In this document: positions 18,247 to 27,226 of the stretch, in pieces
Numbering within the stretch: position 1 is the first letter of the stretch
Layout of the letters: the number at the start of each line of letters is the position of its first letter
Source: Rhodoferax sp. OV413
GTDB lineage: Bacteria; Pseudomonadota; Gammaproteobacteria; Burkholderiales; Burkholderiaceae_C
Assembly: GCF_900104385.1 (NCBI RefSeq)
Contig: NZ_FNJA01000009.1
Span: 1 to 64,000, forward strand
Direction: 5' to 3'
DNA: 64,000 nt
The notes under the pieces: generated by a model
Seen by the model: the letters and a program-made list of their open reading frames with translations, nothing else
Told to the model about the DNA's origin: nothing
Databases searched by the model: none
Made by a program: the position numbers and the translations under genes

Positions 18247-18249
18247 TGC

Positions 18250-18300
18250 TTCCATAAACATAGCAGCTTGCGCTGGTAGAACCTGCGCTACAGCCACTTT
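18250..18300 (-). repeat. Intergenic palindromic repeat, family 1, copy 4
   Basis: On the plus strand CATAGCAGCTTGCGC, a spacer, then CCTGCGCTACAGCC. It lies 3 bp past the marC stop and before the lipocalin gene (co-directional). Confidence 0.85.
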
Positions 18301-18317
18301 CTATATAAATTCATCCC

Positions 18318-18863
18318 ATGCCCCTAGCCCCCCTTTCCCGACGCAGCGTGGTACTGGCCGGCGTACTGGCGCTGGCCGGCTGCTCCACCGCCGTGCCCGA
18401 GGGCATCACCGCCGTCACCCCGTTCGATGCCACCCGCTACGCGGGCAAGTGGTTCGAGATCGCCCGGCTCGACCATTCCTTCGAACGCGGCCTGGGCAAC
18501 GTCAGCGCCACCTACACGCTGCAAGCCGACGGCAGCGTCCAAGTGCTGAACCGCGGCTACAACAATGAGAAGAAGGAATGGAAGCAGGCCGAGGGCCGCG
18601 CCCTGTTCACCGGCAGCCCGCAGGTGGCCTCGCTGAAGGTGTCGTTCTTCGGTCCGTTCTACGGCGGCTACCACGTGGTGCAGCTGGACGCCGACTACCG
18701 CTGGGCCCTGGTGGTCGGCGCCGACCGCAGCTACGCCTGGATTCTGGCGCGCGACAAGCAATTGCCCGCCGCCGTGCGCAGCCAGTTGCTGGCCAAGGCC
18801 CAGGAGATTGGCATTGCGGTGGACCAGCTGGTCTGGGTGGACCAATCGCGCAGCGATTCCTAG
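18318..18863 (+). CDS. blc: Outer-membrane lipocalin Blc
   Basis: A 181-residue lipoprotein. The signal peptide ends in the lipobox LALAGC (Cys about residue 22), so the mature protein should be lipid-anchored. The lipocalin signature YAGKWFEIARLDHSFERGL (the GxW box) follows, then NRGYNNEKKEWKQAEGRALF, FFGPFYGGYHVV and the ILARDKQL segment, matching E. coli Blc in order and length. Blc proteins bind lysophospholipids and fatty acids. Its stop codon shares the palindrome CTAG with the stop of the convergent MATE gene. Confidence 0.92.
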   Translation: MPLAPLSRRSVVLAGVLALAGCSTAVPEGITAVTPFDATRYAGKWFEIARLDHSFERGLGNVSATYTLQADGSVQVLNRGYNNEKKEWKQAEGRALFTGSPQVASLKVSFFGPFYGGYHVVQLDADYRWALVVGADRSYAWILARDKQLPAAVRSQLLAKAQEIGIAVDQLVWVDQSRSDS

Positions 18864-20191
18864 ACTTTAGCCCCCATCCGCCCGACCAGGCGGAACGCCA
18901 CCAGCATCGCCAGCGAGCCAAAGATGGCGCTGCCCACCGCCGCCCCGGCCAGCACGCCCACCGGGCCATACTGCGCGCCCCACCAGGCGAACGGAATCGT
19001 ACCCAGGGTGGCGCGCGCCCAGTTGAAGCCGGTGGACCACAGCGGCCGGCCCAGGTTGTTGAAGGCCGCGTTGGCCACGAACAGCGCGCCGGCAAACAAG
19101 AAGCTGGCCGCCAGCCACGAACAGAACATGCGGATCAGGTGCGCCGCATCGCCCTCGGCGCTGAAGGCCTGCACCAGCAGATGCTGGCCCAGCGCCAGCA
19201 GCAGCCAGGCGCTGCCGACCGCGATCAGCATGAACAGCAGGCTGGCGCGCAGGCCCTCGCGCACCCGGTCGAACTGGCCGGCACCCAGGTTCTGCGCCAG
19301 GATGGGGCCGACCGCGCCGCTCAGCGCGTAGATGGTGCCGAAGGCCACCGGCGTGACCCGGTCGATGATGGCCTGGCCGGCCACGGCCGAGGCGCCGAAC
19401 TGGGCGATCGCATGGGTGACGAAAGCCGCTCCCACCGGCGTGGCCAGGTTGGTCAGTACCGCCGGGCCGGCCACCACGGCCAGCAGCTTGGCGTCGGGCC
19501 ACAGGCTGGCGCGGTCCAGCCGGCCCAGCATGCGGTGCCGCAGCACGCCGCGCAGGCCCACATAGGCCATCAGGCTGCGCGACACCACGGCGGTGGCGGC
19601 CGCACCGTCCAGCCCCATGTGCAGGCCGAAGATCAGGATCGGGTCCAGCACCGCGGTCACCAGCGCGGCGCCCAGGGTCACGGCCATGGCGCCGCGCGCA
19701 TCGCCGACCGAACGCAGCAGCGCCGAGCTGGCCATGCCGATGCCCAGCAGCGGCAGCGCATGCACCGTCACCGCCAGGTAGCGCGCGGCCAGGCGCTCGG
19801 TTTCGCCGGTGGCGCCCAGGGCGCGCAGCAAGGGGTGGAGAAACGGCGCCGTGCCGCTGCCGATCAGCATCGCCAGCAGCAGCATCCAGAACAGGCTGGA
19901 CATGGCCAGGCGCTGCGCGTCCAGCACCCGGCCCGCGCCCACGGTGCGCGCCACAACGGCGGTGATGCCGATGGTCAAACCTATGCATAGCGAGGTATGG
20001 AAGAAGCCCACCACGCCGGCAAAGCCGACGGCCGCGGCAATCGACTGCTCGCCCAGGCGCGAGATGTAGAACAGGTTGATCAGGTCCACCACGAACACCG
20101 CCACCAGACCGATGGCCGAGGTGGTGGACATCACCGCCACATGGCGGAACAATGGGCCGGTGACGAAGCGGGGCGTGGAGGGTGTGGGCAT
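18860..20191 (-). CDS. MATE-family efflux transporter
   Basis: A 443-residue inner-membrane antiporter with about 12 membrane helices arranged as two internally similar halves. Typical features are FVVDLINLFYISRLGEQSIAA in helix 1, an early GLTIGITAVVARTVGAG and FGASAVAGQAIIDRVTPV in the second half. It probably exports cationic compounds with Na+ or H+ exchange. It overlaps the lipocalin gene by 4 bp tail-to-tail. A family 1 repeat separates it from the divergent enoyl-CoA hydratase gene. Confidence 0.88.
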   Translation of the reverse strand: MPTPSTPRFVTGPLFRHVAVMSTTSAIGLVAVFVVDLINLFYISRLGEQSIAAAVGFAGVVGFFHTSLCIGLTIGITAVVARTVGAGRVLDAQRLAMSSLFWMLLLAMLIGSGTAPFLHPLLRALGATGETERLAARYLAVTVHALPLLGIGMASSALLRSVGDARGAMAVTLGAALVTAVLDPILIFGLHMGLDGAAATAVVSRSLMAYVGLRGVLRHRMLGRLDRASLWPDAKLLAVVAGPAVLTNLATPVGAAFVTHAIAQFGASAVAGQAIIDRVTPVAFGTIYALSGAVGPILAQNLGAGQFDRVREGLRASLLFMLIAVGSAWLLLALGQHLLVQAFSAEGDAAHLIRMFCSWLAASFLFAGALFVANAAFNNLGRPLWSTGFNWARATLGTIPFAWWGAQYGPVGVLAGAAVGSAIFGSLAMLVAFRLVGRMGAKV

Positions 20192-20234
20192 GGGGCGGAC
20201 CGAGGAACAGTGCGCGATGGTACAGCCCGAGTTA

Positions 20235-20286
20235 CTATTAAATAGATAGCTGCTTGCGCTCTAACTGTCTGCGCAAAGTGGCAATT
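20235..20286 (-). repeat. Intergenic palindromic repeat, family 1, copy 5
   Basis: On the plus strand ATAGATAGCTGCTTGCGC, a spacer, CTGCGCAAAGTGGC. This is the only copy lying between two divergent genes (MATE and enoyl-CoA hydratase). Confidence 0.85.
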
Positions 20287-20309
20287 CAACTTATAAAAAG
20301 GCAAGCGGT

Positions 20310-21086
<777 letters not shown>

Positions 21087-21105
21087 GCTTGTTCAACACC
21101 TTATC

Positions 21106-21154
21106 GGCCTCCAGCGCTTATTCCATCAGCGCCAACAGCTACATAAAGAGTAGC
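21106..21154 (+). repeat. Intergenic palindromic repeat, family 1, copy 6
   Basis: GGCCTCCAGCGC, a spacer, AGCGCCAACAGCTACAT and AGTAGC. It ends 5 bp before the patatin start codon, so it would form most of the leader of that gene if transcribed from upstream. Confidence 0.85.
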
Positions 21155-21159
21155 GCCGC

Positions 21160-23007
21160 ATGAGTACGGCCCGGATCCGCCAGCAATCCCAGGACGCTTT
21201 GCTGCAGCGGCACCTGCACGCCTTCTTCGGCGCGCTCGAACACGGCGCCATGGACATGCTGCGCGACAGCCTGCAGTGGCAGGAGATCAGCGGCGGCGAG
21301 ACCCTGATGGCCCAGGGCGACGCGGGCGACGCCATGTACCTGGTGGTCAGCGGCAGGTTGCGCGCCTATGTGCAGGCCCCCGACGGCAGCCTGCGCAAGG
21401 TGGCCGAGATCACCCGCGGCCAGGTGGTGGGCGAAATGAGCCTGTACACCGGCGCACCCCGCGCAGCCACGGTGGTGGCGGTGCGCGACACGGTGCTGGC
21501 CCGGCTCGACCAGCCGGCCTTTCGCCGGCTGCTGGCGCGCAGCGCCCAGGTGTCGCTGGCGCTGACCCGGCAGATCATCCGCCAGCTGAAGGACGACCAG
21601 CCCCAGGCGTCGAAGGACACCCTGGTCACCATGGGCCTGCTGCCGATCACCAGCGACCTGGGCGGCGTGGCACTCGCCGACTTTGCCGAACGGCTGGCCG
21701 CCCAGCTGGCGCCCAAGGGCCGGGTTTGCGTGGTCAGCCGGCACGACATCGACCAGCAGCTGGAAGCCATAGGCCTGGGCCCCAGCGACAACACCGACAA
21801 GGAAACCCAGCGCCGCATCGCCATGCTGCTGGACGCCATCGAGGCCGAGCATGACTTCGTGCTGCTGCTGGCCGACGCCGGCCCCACGGCCTGGACCCAG
21901 CGCTGCTGCCGCCACTGCGACGAGCTGCTGCTGCTGGCCGATGCCACCCAGCCGCCGGCGCTGCACCCCATCGAAACCCAGTTCCTGATGCGCCGCCCGG
22001 CGCTGACCGAGGCCGCCGAAATCCTGGTGCTGCTGCACCCGGCCGACCAGCATGCGCCGCGCGGCACCCGGGACTGGCTGGCCCGCCGCCCGCTGGCCGG
22101 GCACTTCCACATCCGCCCGGCGCTGGAGCGCGACATGGCGCGGCTGGCCCGCATCCAGAGCCGCACCGCGGTAGGCTTGGTACTGGCCGGCGGCGGCGCG
22201 CGCGGCCTGGCGCACCTGGGCGTGTACCGCGCGCTGCTGGAGCGCAAAACCGAGATCGACTGGGTCGGCGGCACCAGCATAGGCGCGGTGATGGCCACCT
22301 ATGTGGCCTCCGACCAGCCGCTGGACAGCATCATGGCAAACGCCCGGCGCGCGTTTGCCACCAACCCCACGGGCGACTTCAACCTGTTCCCGGTACTGTC
22401 GCTGATCAAGGGCCTGCGGCTGCACCGCATCCTTTCGCGCGCGGTAGAGGAGCTGCTGGGCTTCGATGCCGACGTGGAAGACCTGTGGAAGAACTTCTAC
22501 TGCGTGGCGACCAATTTCTCCACCGCCAGCGAACAGCGCATCGCCAGCGGCAACCTGGTGCACGCCCTGCTGGCCAGCACCTCGATCCCCGGCGCGCTGC
22601 CGCCGGTGATCCACGGCAACGACTTGCTGTGCGACGGCGGCAGCTTCAACAACTTCCCGGTGAACGTGATGCGCGGCATGCGCGGCGTGGGCCGAGTGAT
22701 CGGCGTAGACCTGAACATCCGCACCCCGGTGCGGGTCGACCACGCCGAGATGCCGGGCACCTGGGCCCTGCTGCGCGACCGGCTGCGCCCGCACAGCCAG
22801 CGCCGCTACCGCCTGCCCTCCCTGCCCTCGTACCTGATGACGGTGACCATTCTGTACAGCATGTCGCGCCAGGCCAGCGCCCAGCAGCAGTGCGACCTGT
22901 ACTTCAACCCGCCGCTGACCCGAGTCGGCATCCTGCAGTGGCGGCGCTTCGAGAACATCGTCCAGCGCGGCTATGCGCATGCGGTGCAGGTGCTGGGCAA
23001 GGCCTAG
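21160..23007 (+). CDS. cNMP-binding and patatin-like phospholipase (NTE family)
   Basis: A 615-residue protein. Residues about 20-140 form a cyclic-nucleotide-binding-like domain (GGETLMAQGDAGDAMYLVVS, GQVVGEMSLYTGAPRAATV). A Rossmann-like region follows (about 160-320). The patatin domain begins LVLAGGGARGLAHLGVYRAL (oxyanion GGGxRG), with nucleophile GGTSIGA (GxSxG, about residue 372) and the dyad Asp in CDGGSFNNFP (about 492). This is the neuropathy-target-esterase architecture without N-terminal membrane helix, so a lysophospholipase activity near the membrane is likely. It is preceded directly by a family 1 repeat. Confidence 0.92.
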   Translation: MSTARIRQQSQDALLQRHLHAFFGALEHGAMDMLRDSLQWQEISGGETLMAQGDAGDAMYLVVSGRLRAYVQAPDGSLRKVAEITRGQVVGEMSLYTGAPRAATVVAVRDTVLARLDQPAFRRLLARSAQVSLALTRQIIRQLKDDQPQASKDTLVTMGLLPITSDLGGVALADFAERLAAQLAPKGRVCVVSRHDIDQQLEAIGLGPSDNTDKETQRRIAMLLDAIEAEHDFVLLLADAGPTAWTQRCCRHCDELLLLADATQPPALHPIETQFLMRRPALTEAAEILVLLHPADQHAPRGTRDWLARRPLAGHFHIRPALERDMARLARIQSRTAVGLVLAGGGARGLAHLGVYRALLERKTEIDWVGGTSIGAVMATYVASDQPLDSIMANARRAFATNPTGDFNLFPVLSLIKGLRLHRILSRAVEELLGFDADVEDLWKNFYCVATNFSTASEQRIASGNLVHALLASTSIPGALPPVIHGNDLLCDGGSFNNFPVNVMRGMRGVGRVIGVDLNIRTPVRVDHAEMPGTWALLRDRLRPHSQRRYRLPSLPSYLMTVTILYSMSRQASAQQQCDLYFNPPLTRVGILQWRRFENIVQRGYAHAVQVLGKA

Positions 23008-23091
23008 CACACCCCCTAGCAAAAACCCGCTGCCATCTGAGCGGCATCGGCCTATAGTGGGCTGATCTGCAGCACCCCGGGGAACCGCACC

Positions 23092-23445
23092 ATGCGTATG
23101 ACCGACGAAGAGTACTTCCGCAGCTGTGTCGCAAAAGAGCGGCAACTGGCCCATCTGCTGGGCCACCACCAGATCGAAGAATGCTACGAATCCGCCGGCA
23201 CGCTGTGGGAAGGCCGAGACAAGCTGCCGCAGTGGACCCGCCAGTGGAGCGCCTGCGGGCCGCTGCTGGTGCAGCACCGCATCGGCCTGGTGTTCGGCTC
23301 GGATGCGGCGGGCGGCTTCGTGGTCGCCGGCCACACCACCCAGCACTTCGCCGACCACCCGAACCCCGACCGCGCAGTGATGCTGGCGGTGGTGAAGGAA
23401 GTGATTCACCGGCTCGAACACCCGAAGGCCGTGCGCGCCGCCTGA
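23092..23445 (+). CDS. Small hypothetical protein, possibly DUF2591-like
   Basis: A 117-residue soluble protein starting MRMTDEEYFRSCVAKERQLA. There is no signal peptide or membrane segment. The central WSACGPLLVQHRIGLVFGSD and the closing PDRAVMLAVVKEVIHRLEH faintly recall the layout of DUF2591 (phage NinX-like) proteins, but I would not name it on that basis. Two of its three Cys lie in SC and EC contexts without a metal motif. TATAGT at 23052-23057 may be its -10 box. It stands alone between the patatin gene and another unknown gene. Confidence 0.7.
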   Translation: MRMTDEEYFRSCVAKERQLAHLLGHHQIEECYESAGTLWEGRDKLPQWTRQWSACGPLLVQHRIGLVFGSDAAGGFVVAGHTTQHFADHPNPDRAVMLAVVKEVIHRLEHPKAVRAA

Positions 23446-23527
23446 AGACGTGTTCAGTGAGCGGTTTTGGAAGGCGCTAATTGCTATGGTTTTCAGCCGC
23501 TTAGCGGGGCTTCATTCGGGGGGCAAT

Positions 23528-23544
23528 GGCTAGAATTTCTAGCC
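23528..23544. promoter_or_regulatory. 17-bp palindrome at the start of gene 23545
   Basis: GGCTAGAATTTCTAGCC, with TAGAAT (23531-23536) as a possible -10 box inside it, abuts the ATG at 23545. If it is the promoter, the mRNA would be almost leaderless and the palindrome could be an operator. Confidence 0.45.
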
Positions 23545-23973
23545 ATGAACCTCCCTCAATTGCGCCTGGATACACCGTGGAATACCGAGTTCATGCTGCC
23601 TCGGGTAACCGACAACGCCCAGCTGCTGGAACTGCAAATCCTGCTCGGCGGCCTGCAGCTGGTGCTGAGCCGGGTGCACCCGGCTTTTGCGGCCAGCCGC
23701 TTCACCGCTACCCGGCAACTGGCGGCGCGGATTACCCGGGCGATTGAATACCAGGACGCGCACAAAGCCCACATGGGCAGCGCCGACCTGCAGCGCTCGC
23801 TGAACGAAACCGAGCGTGCGCTCGACCCCGGCAGCCTGATGGTGCTGCGCAAGCTGCTGACCCAGACCCTGAAGGAAGAGCAGGAACAAGCCGATACTGG
23901 CCATGCCGAGTTCACCTACAGCGACTTCATCGCCGAAGAACGCCTGGCCGGGCAGCAGCTGGCCGCGCATTGA
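23545..23973 (+). CDS. Conserved-looking hypothetical protein
   Basis: A 142-residue soluble, mainly helical protein that I do not recognise (MNLPQLRLDTPWNTEFMLPR). There is no signal peptide, membrane segment or metal motif. The middle is amphipathic (LLELQILLGGLQLVLSRVHP, then RQLAARITRAIEYQDAH), and the C-terminal third is rich in Glu and Gln (LTQTLKEEQEQADTGHAEFT). The ATG at 23545 is preferred over the in-frame ATG 26 codons upstream, because the intervening stretch carries a promoter-like palindrome and non-coding composition. A structured, terminated region follows the stop at once. Confidence 0.7.
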   Translation: MNLPQLRLDTPWNTEFMLPRVTDNAQLLELQILLGGLQLVLSRVHPAFAASRFTATRQLAARITRAIEYQDAHKAHMGSADLQRSLNETERALDPGSLMVLRKLLTQTLKEEQEQADTGHAEFTYSDFIAEERLAGQQLAAH

Positions 23974-24200
23974 ACTTTGTGCGGCGGGCGCACCAAGTAA
24001 GGGCGCGGACAAACCCCAAAAGGGTTAATCCCAATACGGATTGGCAGACGAAGGGATAAAGTCTCGCCAACTTGCAAAGAGGCCCAGCGCTTCTTTCCGC
24101 GAGGGTCCGGGGAGACACCCAGCCAGAATGATCACAATATTTAATTAGGCATCCGAACGAGATGTTTTTTGAAAAGCGCCGCTAACCCCGGCGCTTTTTT
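23974..24200 (+). ncRNA. Structured terminated region, 3' UTR or small RNA
   Basis: These 227 bases have no credible ORF but a chain of stems. ACTT-N-GTGCG / CGCAC-N-AAGT (23974-23998) begins at the base after the stop codon. AATCC-N6-GGATT (24027-24042) follows. TTGGCAGAC (24041-24049) pairs with GTCT-C-GCCAA (24061-24070), with one bulge and an 11-base loop. GGGT-N10-ACCC lies near 24103-24120. CATC-N7-GATG with six T (to about 24170) comes before the strong terminator at 24174-24200. I know of no matching RNA family. It may be a processed 3'-UTR RNA of the gene at 23545 or an independent sRNA; no clear promoter was found. Confidence 0.4.
24174..24200 (+). terminator. Rho-independent terminator
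   Basis: AAGCGCCG (24174-24181), a 7-base loop, CGGCGCTT (24189-24196) and a T-run. It is the clearest plus-strand terminator in the window and ends the transcript from 23545 (or an sRNA). Its reverse strand also has A-rich flanks, but plus is favoured. Confidence 0.85.
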
Positions 24201-24209
24201 CTTTTCTGG

Positions 24210-24313
24210 CTCACCCCCAGGCTCCACACTTCGTGTTTCCGCCAACCCCCTTGCAGGGGGCGATACCAGTGGCCCGGCAGAGCCGGTCCCACGGTATCTC
24301 TGGAAGGGGTGTC
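24210..24313 (+). repeat. Dispersed repeat family 2, copy A
   Basis: About 104 bp beginning CACCCCCAGGCT. It includes CGCCAACCCCCTTGC followed by GGGGGC (a C5/G5 hairpin), then ACCAG, GGC-GAGCC and ends TCTGGAAGG with TGTC. The inverse copy at 58841-58946 matches in order over the whole length. With copy 7 of family 1 (24333-24386) it fills the gap between the terminator at 24200 and the TauE gene. Confidence 0.8.
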
Positions 24314-24332
24314 ATTGCGCCGGGTATAGACG

Positions 24333-24386
24333 TTTTTGGCTGCTGGCGCTTATATAGCTTACGCTAGCCGCTACTCAATCTATAGC
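24333..24386 (+). repeat. Intergenic palindromic repeat, family 1, copy 7
   Basis: TTTTTGGCTGCTGGCGC, a spacer, ACGCTAGCCGCTACTCAA and TATAGC. It lies 25 bp before the TauE start codon. Confidence 0.8.
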
Positions 24387-24411
24387 ATTTTCGGATGCGA
24401 CAATCTTGGCC

Positions 24412-25170
24412 ATGGAACTCTTGTTTGTGTCGCTGGCCTCGCTGCTGGCCGGTTTTGTCGATGCGATTGTGGGCGGCGGCGGCTTGATCATGGTGCCCGC
24501 TTTGTTCACGGCCTTTCCCACCACCCACCCGGCAACGCTGTTTGGCGTGAACAAGGGCGCCTCAATTTGGGGCACGGGCTTTGCCACCTGGCAGTACAGC
24601 CGGCGGGTGCAGCTGCGTTGGCAGTCGCTGCTGCCGGCGGCCGGTGCGGGCTTTGCCGGGGCCTTTGCCGGCGCCTGGCTGGTAACGGTAGTGCCGAGCG
24701 ACTTTCTGCGCAAGCTGCTGCCGGTGGTGCTGCTGGCGGTGCTGGTCTACACCCTTGTGAAGAAAGACCTGGGCCGGGTGCATGCGCCACGCTTCAACGG
24801 CCTGCAGGAGACCCTGATCGCCAGCGCTGTCGGCCTGACCATCGGCTTCTACGACGGCTTCTTCGGCCCGGGCACGGGCAGCTTCTTCGTGTTTCTACTG
24901 GTGCGCTGGCTGGGCTACGACTTCCTGCACGCCTCGGCCTCGGCCAAGCTGCTGAACACCGCCACCAACCTGGCAGCGCTGATCCTGTTTGTCTCCACCG
25001 GCCACATCTGGTGGCATTTCGTGCTGCCCATGGCGATTGCCAATGTACTGGGCAGCGTGCTGGGCTCGCGCCTGGCGCTGAAGCACGGCACGGGCTTTGT
25101 GCGCGGCGTGTTCATCGTGGTGGTGGGTGCGCTGATCCTGAAGACCAGCTACGCCGCCTTCGCGGCCTGA
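24412..25170 (+). CDS. TauE/SafE-family sulfite/anion exporter
   Basis: A 252-residue inner-membrane permease with about eight helices. The two half-repeats begin VSLASLLAGFVDAIVGGGGLIM (about residues 6-27) and GLTIGFYDGFFGPGTGSFFV, the pattern of the TSUP/DUF81 family of sulfite, sulfonate or other organic-anion exporters. The substrate is unknown and no sulfur gene is adjacent. ATG 24412 is chosen over a TTG two codons earlier. GACAAT (24399-24404), seven bases before it, may be a -10 box for a near-leaderless transcript. Convergent with mrdA, 4 bp between stops. Confidence 0.88.
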   Translation: MELLFVSLASLLAGFVDAIVGGGGLIMVPALFTAFPTTHPATLFGVNKGASIWGTGFATWQYSRRVQLRWQSLLPAAGAGFAGAFAGAWLVTVVPSDFLRKLLPVVLLAVLVYTLVKKDLGRVHAPRFNGLQETLIASAVGLTIGFYDGFFGPGTGSFFVFLLVRWLGYDFLHASASAKLLNTATNLAALILFVSTGHIWWHFVLPMAIANVLGSVLGSRLALKHGTGFVRGVFIVVVGALILKTSYAAFAA

Positions 25171-25174
25171 CGGC

Positions 25175-27226
25175 TCAGGGGCGGCGGGCCGCAGACGCCG
25201 CCGAAACCGGTACAGCCGAGGCCGCAGCCACCGGCCGGGACGCCGCCGCCACGGGCGCCGATGCCGCCAGCGCGGCGGCAGACAGGCTGGGCAGGCCCGG
25301 CACATCGGCCACCGCCCGCGGCTGGCCGATGGGGGTTTGCGCCTGGCCCTGGCGCACCGCGGCCAGGTCTTGCTCGCTCGGGTATTGCTGCAGCAGCCAG
25401 TAGTCGAACACCCGGCGGGCGATAGGCGCGGCCGCGGCGCCGCCGAAGCCAGCGTTTTCCACCACCATGGCCAGGGCGATCTTCGGGTCGTCGGCCGGTG
25501 CAAAGGCCATGTACAGGGCGTGGTCGCGGAAGCGTTCGGGCGTGGTGGCGGCGTTGTACTTCTCGTTCTTGCCGATCGACACCACCTGGGCGGTACCGGT
25601 CTTGCCAGCTGCCACATAGGGCGCGCCGCGGAACGCCGTGGCGCCCGTGCCCTCGATATTCACGCCGACCAGGGCCCTCTTGATGACCTGGATGTTCTCC
25701 GGCTTGGCGCTGATCTCGGCCTTGATCTCGCGCAGGGTCTGCTGCGAGGTATGGGTCACCACGTCGGTGATTTCCTTCACCAGGTGCGGCTTCATCTTCA
25801 CGCCGTCATTGGCGATCACGCCGGTGGCCAGGGCCAGCTGCAGCATGGTGAAATTGTTGTAGCCCTGGCCAATGCCCAGCGAAATGGTTTCGCCCGCGTA
25901 CCACTTCTGCTGCTCGGGGCGCTTGTAGGCGCGGCGCTTCCAGGCGGTGGACGGCAGCACGCCGCGCACCTCGCCAAAGATGTCGATGCCGGTGAGCGCG
26001 CCAAAGCCGAACTTGCTGATCTCGTCGTGCATCAGGTCCACGCCCATGTCGTTGGCCAGGATGTAGTAGTAGGTGTCGCAGGACTGGACGATGGATTTGT
26101 ACATGTCGACCACGCCGTGGCCGCCTTCCTTGTCGTCGCGGAAGCGGTGGTTGCCGAGTACGAAGAAGCCGGGGTCCAGAATGGTTTGCTGCGGCGTGCG
26201 CTTGCCGGTTTCCAGCGCAGCCAGCGCCATGAAGGGCTTATAGGTGGAGCCCGGCGGGTAGGTGCCGCGCAGCGCCCGGTTCAGCAGCGGCTTGTCGGGC
26301 GACTCGTTCAGCGCCTGCCAGTTTTCGGCATCGATGCCTTCAACAAACAGATTCGGGTCAAAGGTGGGCTTGCTGACGAAGGCCAGCACCTCGCCGGTCT
26401 TAGGGTCCAGCGCCACCATGGCGCCGCGGCGGTCGCCGTACAGGTCTTCGATCAGCTTTTGCAGCTTGATGTCGATGGACATGACCACGGTGTTGCCCGG
26501 CGTGGCAGGGTTGCTGGCCAGGCGGCGCACGGCACGGCCGCCGGCCGAGGTTTCGATTTCTTCCACTCCGGTCAGGCCGTGCAGCTGGCTCTCGTAGCTT
26601 TGCTCCACGCCGAGCTTGCCTATGTATTCGGTGCCACGGTAGTTGTCGGCGTCGTCAGACTCGTCGATGCGGGCTTTTTCCGCCTGGTTGATGCGGCCGA
26701 TGTAGCCGATCACATGGCTGGCCAGCTCGCCATACGGGTAGGTGCGGAACAGCCGGGCCTTGATGTCCACGCCAGGAAAGCGGTAGCGCTGGGCGGCGAA
26801 GCGGGCCACCTCGACATCGGTCAAACGGGTGCGGATCGGCAGGGATTCGAAGTTGCGCGACTCTTCGACCAGCTTCTTGAAGCGGCGCCGGTCGCGCAGT
26901 TGGATGTCCACCACCTCGGCCAGCTCGTCTATGGTCTGGGCCAGATCCGGCACCTTGCTGGGGGTGATCTCCAGGGTGTAGGCCGAGTAGTTACTGGCCA
27001 GCACCACACCATTGCGGTCCAGGATCAGGCCGCGGTTCGGTACCACCGGCACGATGGCGGTGCGGTTGTTTTCGGCGCGCTCCAGCAAGTCGTCATGCCG
27101 CACGATCTGCAGATAGGCCAGGCGCGTCGCCAGCCCGCAGAAAGCCAGCACCACCACCACACCCGCCGCCAGCAGCCGCATCCGAAAACGCGAGACCTCG
27201 ACCCCTACATCGCGGAGTTCGGTCAT
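25175..27226 (-). CDS. mrdA: Penicillin-binding protein 2 (elongasome transpeptidase)
   Basis: Peptidoglycan DD-transpeptidase for side-wall growth in rod-shaped cells. It has 683 residues: a short cytoplasmic N-terminus, one membrane helix (about residues 15-40), a pedestal domain (about 60-240) and the transpeptidase domain with STYK (SxxK in PPGSTYKPF), SCD at the SxN position and KTG (AAGKTGTAQV). The last 50 residues are an Ala/Pro/Ser-rich tail (SAAALAASAPVAAASRPV), probably disordered. It overlaps mreD by 4 bp (ATGA), showing translational coupling. rodA, its usual partner and frequent downstream neighbour, is not here. Confidence 0.96.
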   Translation of the reverse strand: MTELRDVGVEVSRFRMRLLAAGVVVVLAFCGLATRLAYLQIVRHDDLLERAENNRTAIVPVVPNRGLILDRNGVVLASNYSAYTLEITPSKVPDLAQTIDELAEVVDIQLRDRRRFKKLVEESRNFESLPIRTRLTDVEVARFAAQRYRFPGVDIKARLFRTYPYGELASHVIGYIGRINQAEKARIDESDDADNYRGTEYIGKLGVEQSYESQLHGLTGVEEIETSAGGRAVRRLASNPATPGNTVVMSIDIKLQKLIEDLYGDRRGAMVALDPKTGEVLAFVSKPTFDPNLFVEGIDAENWQALNESPDKPLLNRALRGTYPPGSTYKPFMALAALETGKRTPQQTILDPGFFVLGNHRFRDDKEGGHGVVDMYKSIVQSCDTYYYILANDMGVDLMHDEISKFGFGALTGIDIFGEVRGVLPSTAWKRRAYKRPEQQKWYAGETISLGIGQGYNNFTMLQLALATGVIANDGVKMKPHLVKEITDVVTHTSQQTLREIKAEISAKPENIQVIKRALVGVNIEGTGATAFRGAPYVAAGKTGTAQVVSIGKNEKYNAATTPERFRDHALYMAFAPADDPKIALAMVVENAGFGGAAAAPIARRVFDYWLLQQYPSEQDLAAVRQGQAQTPIGQPRAVADVPGLPSLSAAALAASAPVAAASRPVAAASAVPVSAASAARRP

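Noticed and set aside
21139-23421. 760-codon minus-strand ORF
   Set aside because: Antisense to the cNMP-patatin gene and the gene at 23092; no domain or natural composition.
23927-24118. 63-codon minus-strand ORF
   Set aside because: Lies in the structured region 23974-24200 and has no coding signature or ribosome-binding site.
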